A DNA stretch of 16,155 nucleotides from Oscillospiraceae bacterium (GTDB lineage: Bacteria; Bacillota; Clostridia; Oscillospirales; CAG-272), in NCBI GenBank assembly GCA_009779295.1, contig WREN01000016.1, positions 1-16,155 on the forward strand, in the 5' to 3' direction. Shown here in pieces: positions 6,015 to 13,447 of the stretch; the first letter of the stretch is position 1, and each line of letters starts with the position of its first letter. A program made the translations under genes and the position numbers. The notes beneath the pieces are model-generated. The model saw only the letters and a list, made by a program, of their open reading frames with translations. It had not been told where the DNA came from and did not search any database.

Positions 6015-7667
6015 TCAGGAAACAAGGCGCTTATTTTTTATTTTTATTATAACGCAGCCGGATAAAATGAATAGTACGGAAAGAATAAAAATATTATTTT
6101 TATCGCCGGTTTGCGAATTGATTGTCTTATAAAATTCAGCTTCAATTACTGAAAGGGGTATCAGGTTTAATTCGACGTCAAAATCCTCAATGGATTCATC
6201 TTCGCTAAGCAGTATATATCCCAGCGGGATTCCGATATCATCCATAATGAAATACCAGCCTTCGCCTAAATCTTCCGCGAACCAGCCGTTATTGAGCGGT
6301 ATTGCGGTTGCCAGCAGATAGAAATATTCCCCGGTGGTTATCGGTTCAAGCTCGGGCGCAGGAGTTTCGGGTACAGGAGGAATAGTTTCTGTAATTTCGG
6401 GCGCAGGAGCGGTAATCTCGGGCGGTTCAGGTGTGGTATTGTCAGGCACAAGTATAGCAGGCTCGGAAACTTCAGGCTCAGGAACTGCAGTAATTTCGGG
6501 CGGATTGATCACAGGTTCAGGTATAGTAGTCTCCTCCGGCTCGGATATAGTTGTTTCAGGCTCGGGCGCGGGAGTGGTAGTCTCCGGAACGGGAGTAGTG
6601 GTGTCGGGCGCGGGTGTGATAACCACAGGTTCAGGTGTAGTCGTAGGTGTAGTCGTCTCAGTCGTAGTAACAGGCGGAGCAACCGTAGTTTCTTCAGGAG
6701 TAGTGGTTTCGGGCGCGATTGTAGTTTCTTCAGGCGTGGTAACTACGCTTAAATTAGTAGTCGTTTCCGGTTCGGGAGTAGTGGTCTCAGGCGCAGTGGT
6801 AGTTTCCTGCGGAGGCGGTATAACCGGAGGCGCAGTAGTTGTTTCGGCTGTGATTGTAGTTTCGGGCGGGAGAGGTATAGGCGGAGGAAGTGCAGGCGGA
6901 GCTGTAGTAGTCTCCGGAGCACGGGTAATAATGTCCGGCGCGGATGTAGTAGTTTCCGGAGCAGGCGTAGTGGTCTCCGGTGCTTTAGTAGTGGTAGTTT
7001 CAGGCGTTTTAGTAGTGGTTTCGGGTGCTTTAGTAGTGGTAGTTTCAGGCGTTTTAGTAGTGGTTTCGGGTGCAGTAGTTTCATAGGGGTTTACCTGATG
7101 TTGATACAGATGTTGATTGTTATCAGTAAAAAAGCCCACTTTAATGTTGTTTATTGAACTGTTTCCGCCGCCGCCGTTACCTATAACATATGTTCCCGGA
7201 CCGTTAATTACAACATTTATTATATAATCGCCTTTGCTGCTCGCGCTGACTATCAGCGAAAGATTACCGTGAGACGCCCCTTCTTCGACTAATATAGTCC
7301 ATTGACCGGTTCCCGTAGTTGTTATTAATTTAACACCGGGACCTATATAAATATTATCACTGTTCGAAGCGTATGCTACGCCGTTGATATCTTCATTTTT
7401 CCCCAGTCGTTTATGTTCGATATATATATCGTCGCCATCAACTCCGGTATTCGCTATGTCCGGCGGTACTCCTTCGGTATATCCCGGAGTTAAAATATGT
7501 CCGTTAGTTTCTTCGTTTCCGTCAGACCTGGGAATTTCGTTGTTTGTAAATTCTATAAAATTTTCGTCAATTGCACCAGGTAAAGTACATCTCGCCAAAA
7601 GTATGCAGATAAGTGCCGCGCAAATTAAATAAATATAAAATTTTCCTTTTTTTTCTTTAGAGTTCAT
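6015..7667 (-). CDS. Large PETTT-repeat surface protein with sortase-like tail
   Basis: 550 residues in three parts. A basic start (KEKKGK) and a hydrophobic segment (about 10-26) give export. A globular region, about 50-190, is rich in Gly, Asn and beta-branched residues (for example NIYIGPGVKLITTTGTGQW). Residues about 194-440 are built from repeats of the type (K/A)(T/A)PETTT mixed with proline-rich pieces: a long, stiff, mucin-like stalk that is a likely O-glycosylation target. A further region of about 75 residues precedes SQTGD (518-522), a hydrophobic segment and KIKNKRLVS, again a sorting-signal layout. The cysteine in LARC at 24-27 is not a good lipobox because of the Arg before it. 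The ribosome binding site is weak (GGAAA). I do not recognise the globular parts. Confidence 0.7.
   Translation of the reverse strand: MNSKEKKGKFYIYLICAALICILLARCTLPGAIDENFIEFTNNEIPRSDGNEETNGHILTPGYTEGVPPDIANTGVDGDDIYIEHKRLGKNEDINGVAYASNSDNIYIGPGVKLITTTGTGQWTILVEEGASHGNLSLIVSASSKGDYIINVVINGPGTYVIGNGGGGNSSINNIKVGFFTDNNQHLYQHQVNPYETTAPETTTKTPETTTTKAPETTTKTPETTTTKAPETTTPAPETTTSAPDIITRAPETTTAPPALPPPIPLPPETTITAETTTAPPVIPPPQETTTAPETTTPEPETTTNLSVVTTPEETTIAPETTTPEETTVAPPVTTTETTTPTTTPEPVVITPAPDTTTPVPETTTPAPEPETTISEPEETTIPEPVINPPEITAVPEPEVSEPAILVPDNTTPEPPEITAPAPEITETIPPVPETPAPELEPITTGEYFYLLATAIPLNNGWFAEDLGEGWYFIMDDIGIPLGYILLSEDESIEDFDVELNLIPLSVIEAEFYKTINSQTGDKNNIFILSVLFILSGCVIIKIKNKRLVS
6981..7070 (-). 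repeat. Two perfect 45-bp tandem copies inside the PETTT stalk
   Basis: Bases 6981-7025 and 7026-7070 are identical. Each encodes 15 residues of the pattern PETTTKTPETTTTKA. Perfect identity at synonymous positions points to recent slippage or recombination, so copy number is likely to vary between strains. Looser repeats of the same motif continue to about 6345. Confidence 0.9.
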
Positions 7668-7710
7668 TTTAGCTATTTTCCATTTCTTTCAAAAATATTT
7701 ACATTAATAT

Positions 7711-7738
7711 ATTATAACATAAATTTTTTTGGTGTCAA
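7711..7738 (-). promoter_or_regulatory. Sigma-A promoter of the PETTT-repeat gene
   Basis: On the minus strand: TTGACA (7733-7738), 16-bp spacer, TATAAT (7711-7716), about 44 bp before the ATG. The remaining gap up to 7854 is A/T-rich and shows no clear terminator for the lipoprotein gene upstream. Confidence 0.75.
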
Positions 7739-7854
7739 TATACATTTAAAAACAGAAAAATGTCGAAAATTTAATCATTTTTCGGTGCTTGCCAAAGGGT
7801 AACGCGGAAAAAATTTGAATCAAATATATTATTTTCCGGATGAGTATTTTTATA

Positions 7855-8448
7855 CTATAACGACACGACCGCGACTTTGACGGAATAAGGCAGCGTATAT
7901 TTACTTACTTTGACAGGATTGGGATTTTTAATCAGCGTAAAAATATACCGATCCGCGATTTCGCCGTCTATAATGAAATTAACATAGGCCGTACCTTCTG
8001 CCGCATTTGCGGTTATATCCGTAACTTCCACGGTTCCGTCCGTTTCAAAAACAGGCACTGTGTAAACATCCGCGTTCAACGTTACACTTGCGGCGCAATC
8101 CGGCAATATAATCCGTCCGCTGAATGCCGCCGACATGTAATCCGCTACCAATTCCGCCGACGCGCTCAGCGAACCGTTATAATTGAGCATTGCTGTAAGG
8201 ACATGCCATATGAAAACCGGATTGTCAACGTCATAGGTTTCGCCGTAAAATTCCATCACGCGCACAACCGAATCGAAAACGATAAACATATCTTCGGCAG
8301 TAGCCGTAATATCGGGCTGCTGCGGCTGTGTTTCTTTGAAGCTGACTTCTACGCGTTTATCGTCGCCGATATCAAAGTATTCGTAACCGTTACCGCACGA
8401 AAACAGAAATAGAAATAGAAGTAAAATAAATATTAAAATTTTCCTCAT
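7855..8448 (-). CDS. Lipoprotein of unknown function
   Basis: 197 residues from the chosen start. The first 18 residues form a lipoprotein signal: MRK, a run of Ile, Leu and Phe, then the lipobox LFSC with Cys18 as lipidation site, followed by GNGYEYFD. The rest has about 60 alpha-helical residues (DMFIVFDSVVRVMEFYG and following), a proline-poor middle, and beta-rich C-terminal part (TAYVNFIIDGEIADRYIF). I do not recognise the family. The frame is open further upstream to 8529, but ATG 8448 is preferred: AAGGTG lies 7 nt before it and only this start puts the signal peptide at the N-terminus. The gene is divergent from the P-loop gene across a 61-nt gap, so shared regulation is possible. Confidence 0.75.
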   Translation of the reverse strand: MRKILIFILLLFLFLFSCGNGYEYFDIGDDKRVEVSFKETQPQQPDITATAEDMFIVFDSVVRVMEFYGETYDVDNPVFIWHVLTAMLNYNGSLSASAELVADYMSAAFSGRIILPDCAASVTLNADVYTVPVFETDGTVEVTDITANAAEGTAYVNFIIDGEIADRYIFTLIKNPNPVKVSKYTLPYSVKVAVVSL

Positions 8449-8462
8449 TTTTTTACACCTTA

Positions 8463-8491
8463 TTGATTTTATAAAATATATGTGATATAAT
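8463..8491 (+). promoter_or_regulatory. Promoter of the kinase-like / solute-binding protein unit
   Basis: TTGATT (8463-8468), 17-bp spacer and TATAAT (8486-8491), with TG one base upstream of the -10 (extended -10). It is followed by AGGGGG and ATG at 8510. The leader is only about 12 nt. It overlaps the 5' region of the divergent lipoprotein gene. Confidence 0.75.
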
Positions 8492-8509
8492 TTACAGGGG
8501 GATTTATTT

Positions 8510-9172
8510 ATGAATATTGCAAATAACATTTTGAAACACAGCCTTCAAAACGTATATTTCTTAGTGGGAACAGCCTGCGGCGGTAAAACCACGATGGCGA
8601 ACGAATTATCTAAAAAGTATGGGTTCATTCACTTCAACGATAATTGGAACGAAGATAATTTCAAAGTATGGCAGTCTATACTCAATGAAAAATATCAACC
8701 TAACGCCACCAAAAGAAGAGAAATAGATTGGGAAGAATATTTCAGCAAGTCTGTCGAGGAATTTTTAGCCGATAAGAATGACAATCACGGCGAAAATGAA
8801 TATTTGGAGTTTTCTATTATCGAACTTATCAAGCTATCACAAAACAATAAAGTGATAGCGGATATTTGGATAACGGACTGGGATTTCTTAATGGAAATTT
8901 CCGATCGCAGTAGAATTGCTTGTTTATTAGCGCCGGGTGAATTGATAATCCGCGATTATTACCAACGTGATGACCATATAGATTTTACAAATTGTATCAG
9001 GTCGCTGAAAGACCCGGAGAAAAAATTTGAAACGCAAAACGAACTGTTTAGAATAGGCGCGAAAGAAATAGATGAAAAAGCTAATAAATATAATTTATTC
9101 AGCATTGTCCGAACCGAAGAAAGCACAGTCGAAAATACTTTGAAATTGTTGGAGGGTCATTTTAGATTATGA
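8510..9172 (+). CDS. P-loop kinase-like NTPase of unknown substrate
   Basis: 220 residues. A Walker A motif, GTACGGKTT, occupies residues 20-28 directly after a hydrophobic strand (VYFLV), as in small-molecule kinases of the shikimate/adenylate-kinase fold. A second hydrophobic strand NKVIADIWITDWDF near 121-134 could hold the Walker B-type acidic residue, and RDYYQRDDH further on resembles a basic lid. The protein has no signal peptide and should be cytosolic. The substrate cannot be told. Its TGA stop overlaps the ATG of the solute-binding protein gene (ATGA, 9169-9172), so the two are translationally coupled and probably function in the same process. AGGGGG in front of ATG 8510 supports the start. 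Confidence 0.7.
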   Translation: MNIANNILKHSLQNVYFLVGTACGGKTTMANELSKKYGFIHFNDNWNEDNFKVWQSILNEKYQPNATKRREIDWEEYFSKSVEEFLADKNDNHGENEYLEFSIIELIKLSQNNKVIADIWITDWDFLMEISDRSRIACLLAPGELIIRDYYQRDDHIDFTNCIRSLKDPEKKFETQNELFRIGAKEIDEKANKYNLFSIVRTEESTVENTLKLLEGHFRL

Positions 9173-10596
9173 AAAAAATATTGCTTTTTATCATATTAGT
9201 ATTATTAATATCCTGCATTGACTCCGGTACACAAACTAATTTGCCCGCGAATGAAACCGATCCGAACAGCGAAACAACGGTTGCAAAACCTGTAACAGAT
9301 AAATTTGATGGGCTTGATTTCGACGGGTATGAATTCAAAATCGTCACGCGTATTATGCAGGCTTCCACGATGCTTTTAGTGGACTCGATCAACGGCGAGG
9401 TAGTCAATGACGCTATTTACGAAAGAAACTTAGCGGTTTCGGAAAAGCTGAACGTGAAATTCTCCGAAACGCAGTACGATGCGAACAATTTAATTACCAA
9501 ATTCCGCACTTCCGTTACAGCGGGCGATAACGCTTTCGATTTTGCCGCCGGACGCGGAATGGATATGTTCACTTTCGCCGCGGAAGGATTCATAAATCCC
9601 ATCAGCGCGCTTCCGTATATAGATTTGTCCGCGCCCTATTGGAATAAACAGATAACAGACGAACTAACCATTGACGGAAAAATATTTTTCGCCGTAGGTG
9701 AATTATCGCTGGTCACTTATGACATGACGCATATTTTACTGCTGAACAAGCAAGTGCTTAAAAATCACGACCTTGATGATGTTTACGGTATTATCAAAAA
9801 CGGAAAATGGACTTTCGATGTTTTCAATGAAATGGGTAAAGCCGTCACATACGATTATAACGGCGACGGACTAATGAACGTTGATGATAGCTACGGATTC
9901 GTTTCATGTTACAAACAGGTTATTCCTTCGTTTTCTCAATCCTCTTTAATTAAATCGGTAGAGAAAAACAACGACGGAAGTTTGTATTTTGCTTTGCCGG
10001 GCAATCAAAAATTTATTGATGTTGTAGGTAAAATATTTGAATCTACTTATGATATTTGGTATTCTTCCAATTTAGACGTTAATAATATCGGCGGTCCTGT
10101 GCTAATGGATATGTTTACTTCGGGCAGAGGGCTTTTCATGGACTGTACTTTCTATCACGTAGCGATGTTCCGCGACACGGAATGTGATTTCGGAATAATA
10201 CCTTATCCGAAATACAGCGAAATTCAATCCGATTACTATTCCCGTGTAGAAGTCATTGAAATATTCGCGACGCCCGTAACCGCGGAAAATCTCACACGGT
10301 CAAGCGCGATTATTGAAATGATGAACATGGAATCTATGAAGAGGGTTATTCCCGCGTATTACGACGTCGCGCTGCGTTATAAATACACGCGCGACACAGA
10401 ATCGGAGGAAATGCTCGACGTTATATCTAAAGGACGCCGGATTGATTTAGGCGATTGTGTTTGGTGGGATAATATCCGTCAACCGGTATTCGGGCAAATG
10501 TTTTTGAATAATGACAGGAATGTCGTTTCGATGCTCGAAAAACACGCGAGCGCAATCGAAGTCTTACTTACAAACGTAAATGAATCGTTTAGATAA
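9169..10596 (+). CDS. Extracellular solute-binding lipoprotein, family 1-like
   Basis: 475 residues. The N-terminus is a lipoprotein signal: MKKI, hydrophobic run, lipobox LISC with Cys16, then a Thr/Asn/Pro linker. The body starts at about 45 (FDGLDFDGYEFKIVTR) and shows the layout of substrate-binding proteins of carbohydrate ABC importers: NDAIYERN..V.EKLNV near 80-97, an FAAGRG segment, a YWN..I.DELTIDGKIF segment. An EF-hand-like calcium loop D-Y-N-G-D-G-L-M-N-V-D-D at 229-240 is typical of this subfamily. It should bind an oligosaccharide or similar solute at the outer face of the membrane. No permease or ATPase gene is adjacent, so it either serves a distant transporter or only senses. 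It overlaps the kinase-like gene by 4 bp. Confidence 0.8.
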   Translation: MKKILLFIILVLLISCIDSGTQTNLPANETDPNSETTVAKPVTDKFDGLDFDGYEFKIVTRIMQASTMLLVDSINGEVVNDAIYERNLAVSEKLNVKFSETQYDANNLITKFRTSVTAGDNAFDFAAGRGMDMFTFAAEGFINPISALPYIDLSAPYWNKQITDELTIDGKIFFAVGELSLVTYDMTHILLLNKQVLKNHDLDDVYGIIKNGKWTFDVFNEMGKAVTYDYNGDGLMNVDDSYGFVSCYKQVIPSFSQSSLIKSVEKNNDGSLYFALPGNQKFIDVVGKIFESTYDIWYSSNLDVNNIGGPVLMDMFTSGRGLFMDCTFYHVAMFRDTECDFGIIPYPKYSEIQSDYYSRVEVIEIFATPVTAENLTRSSAIIEMMNMESMKRVIPAYYDVALRYKYTRDTESEEMLDVISKGRRIDLGDCVWWDNIRQPVFGQMFLNNDRNVVSMLEKHASAIEVLLTNVNESFR

Positions 10597-10597
10597 A

Positions 10598-10633
10598 TGG
10601 TGGAATCCCACCACCGCCTGCGGCGTTCCGCCG
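10598..10633. repeat. Twin palindrome, REP-like intergenic element
   Basis: Two GC-rich hairpins stand side by side directly after the solute-binding protein stop: TGGTGG-AATC-CCACCA (10598-10613) and CGGCG-TTC-CGCCG (10621-10633). There is no T run, so it is not a classical terminator. It could be a repeated extragenic palindrome or an RNA-stabilising hairpin; only one copy is in the window. Confidence 0.5.
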
Positions 10634-10677
10634 TTAAATATATTTTAAAATATAATTTTAGGAGTTGAAATAAAAAA

Positions 10678-11592
10678 ATGATAATCGACGCACACAACCA
10701 TCCCGACTGGTATGGATATACCGCTGAAAGGTTCATCGCGAACATGGACAAGTACAACATCGACAAGACTTGGCTTCTCACCTGGGAAGCGCCATGCGAG
10801 GAATACGTTCCCGAGTCGATCGGCGTTTTCCCGCTCGCGATTTCCCGCTTCGAACCTATAGGCGTAGCCAACAGCGGACCCGTTCCGTTTGTTTCCGCGC
10901 TCGAAATGAAACGCAAATACCCCGACAGGTTCATCCTCGGTTACGCGCCCGATCCGCGCCGCCCCGACGCGGTCCAGCGTCTAAGGGGCGCTGTGATGAT
11001 GTACGGCGTACAGGTTTACGGCGAATTGAAACTGCGCATGATGTACGACAATCCCGACGCATTAGACATGTACCGCGTCTGCGGCGAACTCGGTTTGCCC
11101 GTCACGCTGCATTTCGACTACGACAGCGCAACCAGAACCGGCCGCGAATTTCCGCGCCGCAGCTGGTGGTACGGCGGCGGCATCGATACGCTTGAGCGTA
11201 TGCTGAAGGCATGTCCCGAAACGAATTTTCTCGGTCACGCGCCCGGATTCTGGTGCCATATATCCAACGATGACAAGGGTTTGACTACGTCATATCCGAC
11301 GGGCGACGTTATTCCGGGCGGCGAAATCGAGCGTTTGCTTGATAAATATCCGAATCTGTATTGCGATTGTTCAGCCGGATCGTGCAACATCGCGCTCACA
11401 CGCGACCCCGAATACACGAAGAAACTCGTGATGGCGCATCCGGATCGATTCCTGTACGCGCGCGATTACTTCTACAACGAGCATCAGAATATGTGGAACA
11501 GTTTAGGGTTGCCGCAGGATGTGCTGGACATGGTATATTACAAAAACGCGGAACGGATCGTCGCGCCGGTTAAAGAACCATCGGTTTTATAA
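10678..11592 (+). CDS. Amidohydrolase family 2 (TIM-barrel metal hydrolase)
   Basis: 304 residues, no signal peptide. The order of metal-site motifs fits the Amidohydro_2 family: DAHNH at 4-8 (His6, His8), LHFD at 144-147 (His145), GHAPG at 186-190 (His187) and YARDYF at 260-265 (Asp263). The stretch PDRFILGYAPDPR after the first third and PNLYCDCSAGS are also usual in the family. Such enzymes hydrolyse or decarboxylate small molecules with one metal ion; the substrate here is unknown. AGGAG stands 13 nt before ATG 10678, rather far. The gene lies 81 nt after the solute-binding protein gene in the same direction and may be read from the same promoter. Its codon use is visibly more GC-rich than that of its A/T-rich left neighbours. 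Confidence 0.8.
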   Translation: MIIDAHNHPDWYGYTAERFIANMDKYNIDKTWLLTWEAPCEEYVPESIGVFPLAISRFEPIGVANSGPVPFVSALEMKRKYPDRFILGYAPDPRRPDAVQRLRGAVMMYGVQVYGELKLRMMYDNPDALDMYRVCGELGLPVTLHFDYDSATRTGREFPRRSWWYGGGIDTLERMLKACPETNFLGHAPGFWCHISNDDKGLTTSYPTGDVIPGGEIERLLDKYPNLYCDCSAGSCNIALTRDPEYTKKLVMAHPDRFLYARDYFYNEHQNMWNSLGLPQDVLDMVYYKNAERIVAPVKEPSVL

Positions 11593-11606
11593 AAAACGCC
11601 GGCATT

Positions 11607-11632
11607 ATAAAGGGGTTGTACAACCCCTTTAT
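11607..11632. terminator. Bidirectional terminator between amidohydrolase and sulfatase genes
   Basis: A perfect 26-nt palindrome centred on TTGTACAA with arms AAAGGGG and CCCCTTT, flanked by A/T-rich sequence on both sides (TTGTTTAAT after it). It lies between the convergent stops at 11592 and 11640 and can serve both genes. Confidence 0.8.
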
Positions 11633-11639
11633 TGTTTAA

Positions 11640-13007
11640 TCAACCTGCGTCAGTTCTGTCATACAGAGCGATGATATACGGATGATTTTCGTCGTATTCG
11701 GTCAGCGGTTTCGGATTTTCAACGCGACCGACCGGACGAACTTCCCTGCCTTGTATGCTTTCCACTTCATCACCAAGCTCATATCGGCATTTATCGAGCA
11801 GAATTTCAAGTTTCGCAACTATATTCGGATGTTCCTCATACAGGTTACACTCTTCAGATATATCTTCCGCAAGATTATATAATAGCTGAACCTTATCGCC
11901 TTTTGCCCACATATTTCCCTTTTGTAGATGGAGTTTCCAATCGCCGCAGCGCACGGCTTCCAGTTGGTTACACTTATAATAGAAGAAAGTTTCACGTCCT
12001 TTATTGCCGCCCAAACACAATTCGGATAAATCCAACCCGTCGATTTTATTTTCCGGCAATTCCGCGCCGCAGAAAGCGGCAAGTGTAGGCAGGAAATCAA
12101 TCGAAGCGAATATCTCCGAACATTCGCGCCCCGCGGGAATGTGACCGGGCCAACGCATTATACACGGCACGCGCATACCGCCCTCCCATGTGTTTGTTTT
12201 AGCACCGCGCAGCGGCGCGTTACTGCCGCCGTCTAATCCGCGGGAACCGTTATCAGACGTGAAGATAATAATAGTATTATCGGTTAATCCTTCTTCTTCC
12301 AGTTTGTGTATTATACAATTTACAGACCAATCCACGGCGGCGACACATGCGCCGTAGTCGCCGTTCTCCGACTCTAACACGAACCGCTCAGCGGCGTACA
12401 ACGGCGTGTGAACGTGCATGTGCGCGAAATACAGGAAGAACGGATTTTCGCGATTCCTGCCGATAAAATCCAACGCCTGCTCCGTATAACGCTCGGTCAA
12501 AGCGCGCTGGTCGGGCTGCTGTTGGATGACTTCGTTATCTTTAATCAGCGGCAAAGGCGGATTATTAATGTGTTCGAGTCCTTTTTGCCGTCCCATGTCA
12601 TTTGAATAGGGCAGCCCGTAATATTCGTCGAAACCGAAATTAAGAGGCAAAAACTCCGGTTGGTCGCCGCAATGCCACTTACCGATGATTTTGGTATGGT
12701 AGCCTTCCGCGCGTAGTATATCCGCGATTGTGCGCTCGTTCGGGTTCAATCCAATGCTTTGACCGGGCATTAAAACACAGTTCCCTTCAAAAAAACCGAA
12801 ACTTATCCGCGGCGGATAACACCCCGTAAGCATTGCGCCGCGCGAAGGCGAACATACAGGAGAAGCCATATAAAAATCGGTGAAGCGCATCCCTTCACTG
12901 GCAATCCGGTCGATATTTGGAGTTTTATTAACGGCCGAGCCGTAACACCCCAAGTCGCCGTAACCCATGTCGTCGCAGTTGATAAGAATAACATTCGGTC
13001 GTGTCAT
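11640..13007 (-). CDS. Type I (formylglycine) sulfatase, cytosolic
   Basis: 455 residues, beginning directly with the sulfatase core MTRPNVILINCDDMGYGDLG; there is no signal peptide. The active-site signature is C-S-P-S-R at 52-56 (Cys52 becomes formylglycine), followed by G.MLTG. Metal and sulfate ligands are in the expected places: Asp12, Asp13, Lys110 and His112 in GKWHCG, His200 in HMHVHTP, Asp252-Asn253 in TSDNG, and Lys270. The Cys-type motif in an anaerobe needs a radical-SAM maturase (anSME), which is not in the window. The family removes sulfate esters from sugars such as GalNAc or GlcNAc; the exact ester is not readable. Its ATG overlaps the stop of the upstream RelB-FtsK-gamma gene (TAATG), and AGGAGG is well placed, so the two are coupled. 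Confidence 0.93.
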   Translation of the reverse strand: MTRPNVILINCDDMGYGDLGCYGSAVNKTPNIDRIASEGMRFTDFYMASPVCSPSRGAMLTGCYPPRISFGFFEGNCVLMPGQSIGLNPNERTIADILRAEGYHTKIIGKWHCGDQPEFLPLNFGFDEYYGLPYSNDMGRQKGLEHINNPPLPLIKDNEVIQQQPDQRALTERYTEQALDFIGRNRENPFFLYFAHMHVHTPLYAAERFVLESENGDYGACVAAVDWSVNCIIHKLEEEGLTDNTIIIFTSDNGSRGLDGGSNAPLRGAKTNTWEGGMRVPCIMRWPGHIPAGRECSEIFASIDFLPTLAAFCGAELPENKIDGLDLSELCLGGNKGRETFFYYKCNQLEAVRCGDWKLHLQKGNMWAKGDKVQLLYNLAEDISEECNLYEEHPNIVAKLEILLDKCRYELGDEVESIQGREVRPVGRVENPKPLTEYDENHPYIIALYDRTDAG

Positions 13008-13396
13008 TATACGCCCTCCTTAGTGATTAACAAATTACGCGGTTTTGGACCTATAATTCCCATGCTTTCCATCGTTTCGACCAATTGCTGTGCTTTGCCA
13101 TAACCAATTTTTAATCGCCTTTGAATGAGCGACGTTGAAATACTTCCGTGTTCCACCGCCAATTCAACCGCGGCGTTCAACATTTTATCGCTTTCATTAA
13201 CTTCTTCGTCAATCAGAGTTTCACAATTATAAGCCGGGTCAATTGAAACATCAAACGGAATACGTTGTTCTCGGCACATTTTTTTGGCAAAAATCGTAAA
13301 TGCTGTGGTTATATTCATTCCCAATAGCTGACAGGTTTGTTCCATTGTCTTTTTTAAATTTTCGTCCATTCTAATATTAATTAATACTTGCGCCAT
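13007..13396 (-). CDS. RelB/DinJ-type N-terminus fused to an FtsK-gamma winged helix; putative DNA-binding regulator
   Basis: 129 residues with two recognisable parts. Residues 1-54 (AQVLINIRMDENLKKTMEQ, LLGMNITTAFTIFAKKM, IPFDV) match the ribbon-helix-helix dimerisation and DNA-binding part of RelB/DinJ antitoxins. Residues about 71-125 match the gamma domain of FtsK/SpoIIIE: AVELAVEHGSIS, LIQRRLKIGYGKAQQLVE, MESMGIIGPKPRNLL. In FtsK this winged helix reads the orienting sequences of the chromosome. No motor domain, and no room for the toxin-binding tail of RelB. No toxin gene is adjacent; instead the stop codon overlaps the sulfatase ATG (TAATG). Its promoter contains two perfect inverted repeats. 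I infer a transcription regulator of its own operon; homologues may be mislabelled as FtsK or as antitoxin. Confidence 0.85.
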   Translation of the reverse strand: MAQVLINIRMDENLKKTMEQTCQLLGMNITTAFTIFAKKMCREQRIPFDVSIDPAYNCETLIDEEVNESDKMLNAAVELAVEHGSISTSLIQRRLKIGYGKAQQLVETMESMGIIGPKPRNLLITKEGV

Positions 13397-13447
13397 TATC
13401 TTTACACCCCCCGCTTCTATTATACACTATTGTAAAGATAGTGTCAA
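13397..13447 (-). promoter_or_regulatory. Promoter with two interleaved inverted repeats, probable operator
   Basis: On the minus strand: TTGACA (13442-13447), 17-bp spacer, TATAAT (13419-13424). A perfect 7-bp inverted repeat ACACTAT/ATAGTGT (13424-13430 and 13438-13444) fills the spacer and touches both boxes. A second perfect 10-bp inverted repeat, TATCTTTACA (13397-13406) and TGTAAAGATA (13431-13440), has half-sites 34 bp apart, about three helix turns; one half lies between the Shine-Dalgarno-like G run and the start codon. Repression by the encoded ribbon-helix-helix protein would be expected. Confidence 0.75.

Noticed and set aside
6334..7086. 250-codon plus-strand frame rich in Val, Ser and Gly opposite the PETTT gene
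   Set aside because: It is the exact complement of a repetitive Pro/Glu/Thr coding region; stop codons are absent because of the repeat, and it has no ribosome binding site. The minus-strand protein has signal and anchor sequences.
7587..7598. Lipobox in the PETTT-repeat protein (LARC)
   Set aside because: Arg directly before the Cys does not fit lipobox rules; export with a C-terminal anchor is more likely.
8449..8529. 27-residue N-terminal extension of the unknown lipoprotein
   Set aside because: It would hide the lipoprotein signal, has no ribosome binding site, and overlaps the divergent gene; ATG 8448 has AAGGTG at good spacing.
10770..11195. 141-codon frame inside the amidohydrolase gene
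   Set aside because: Arg-rich shadow of a clearly recognised gene in another frame.
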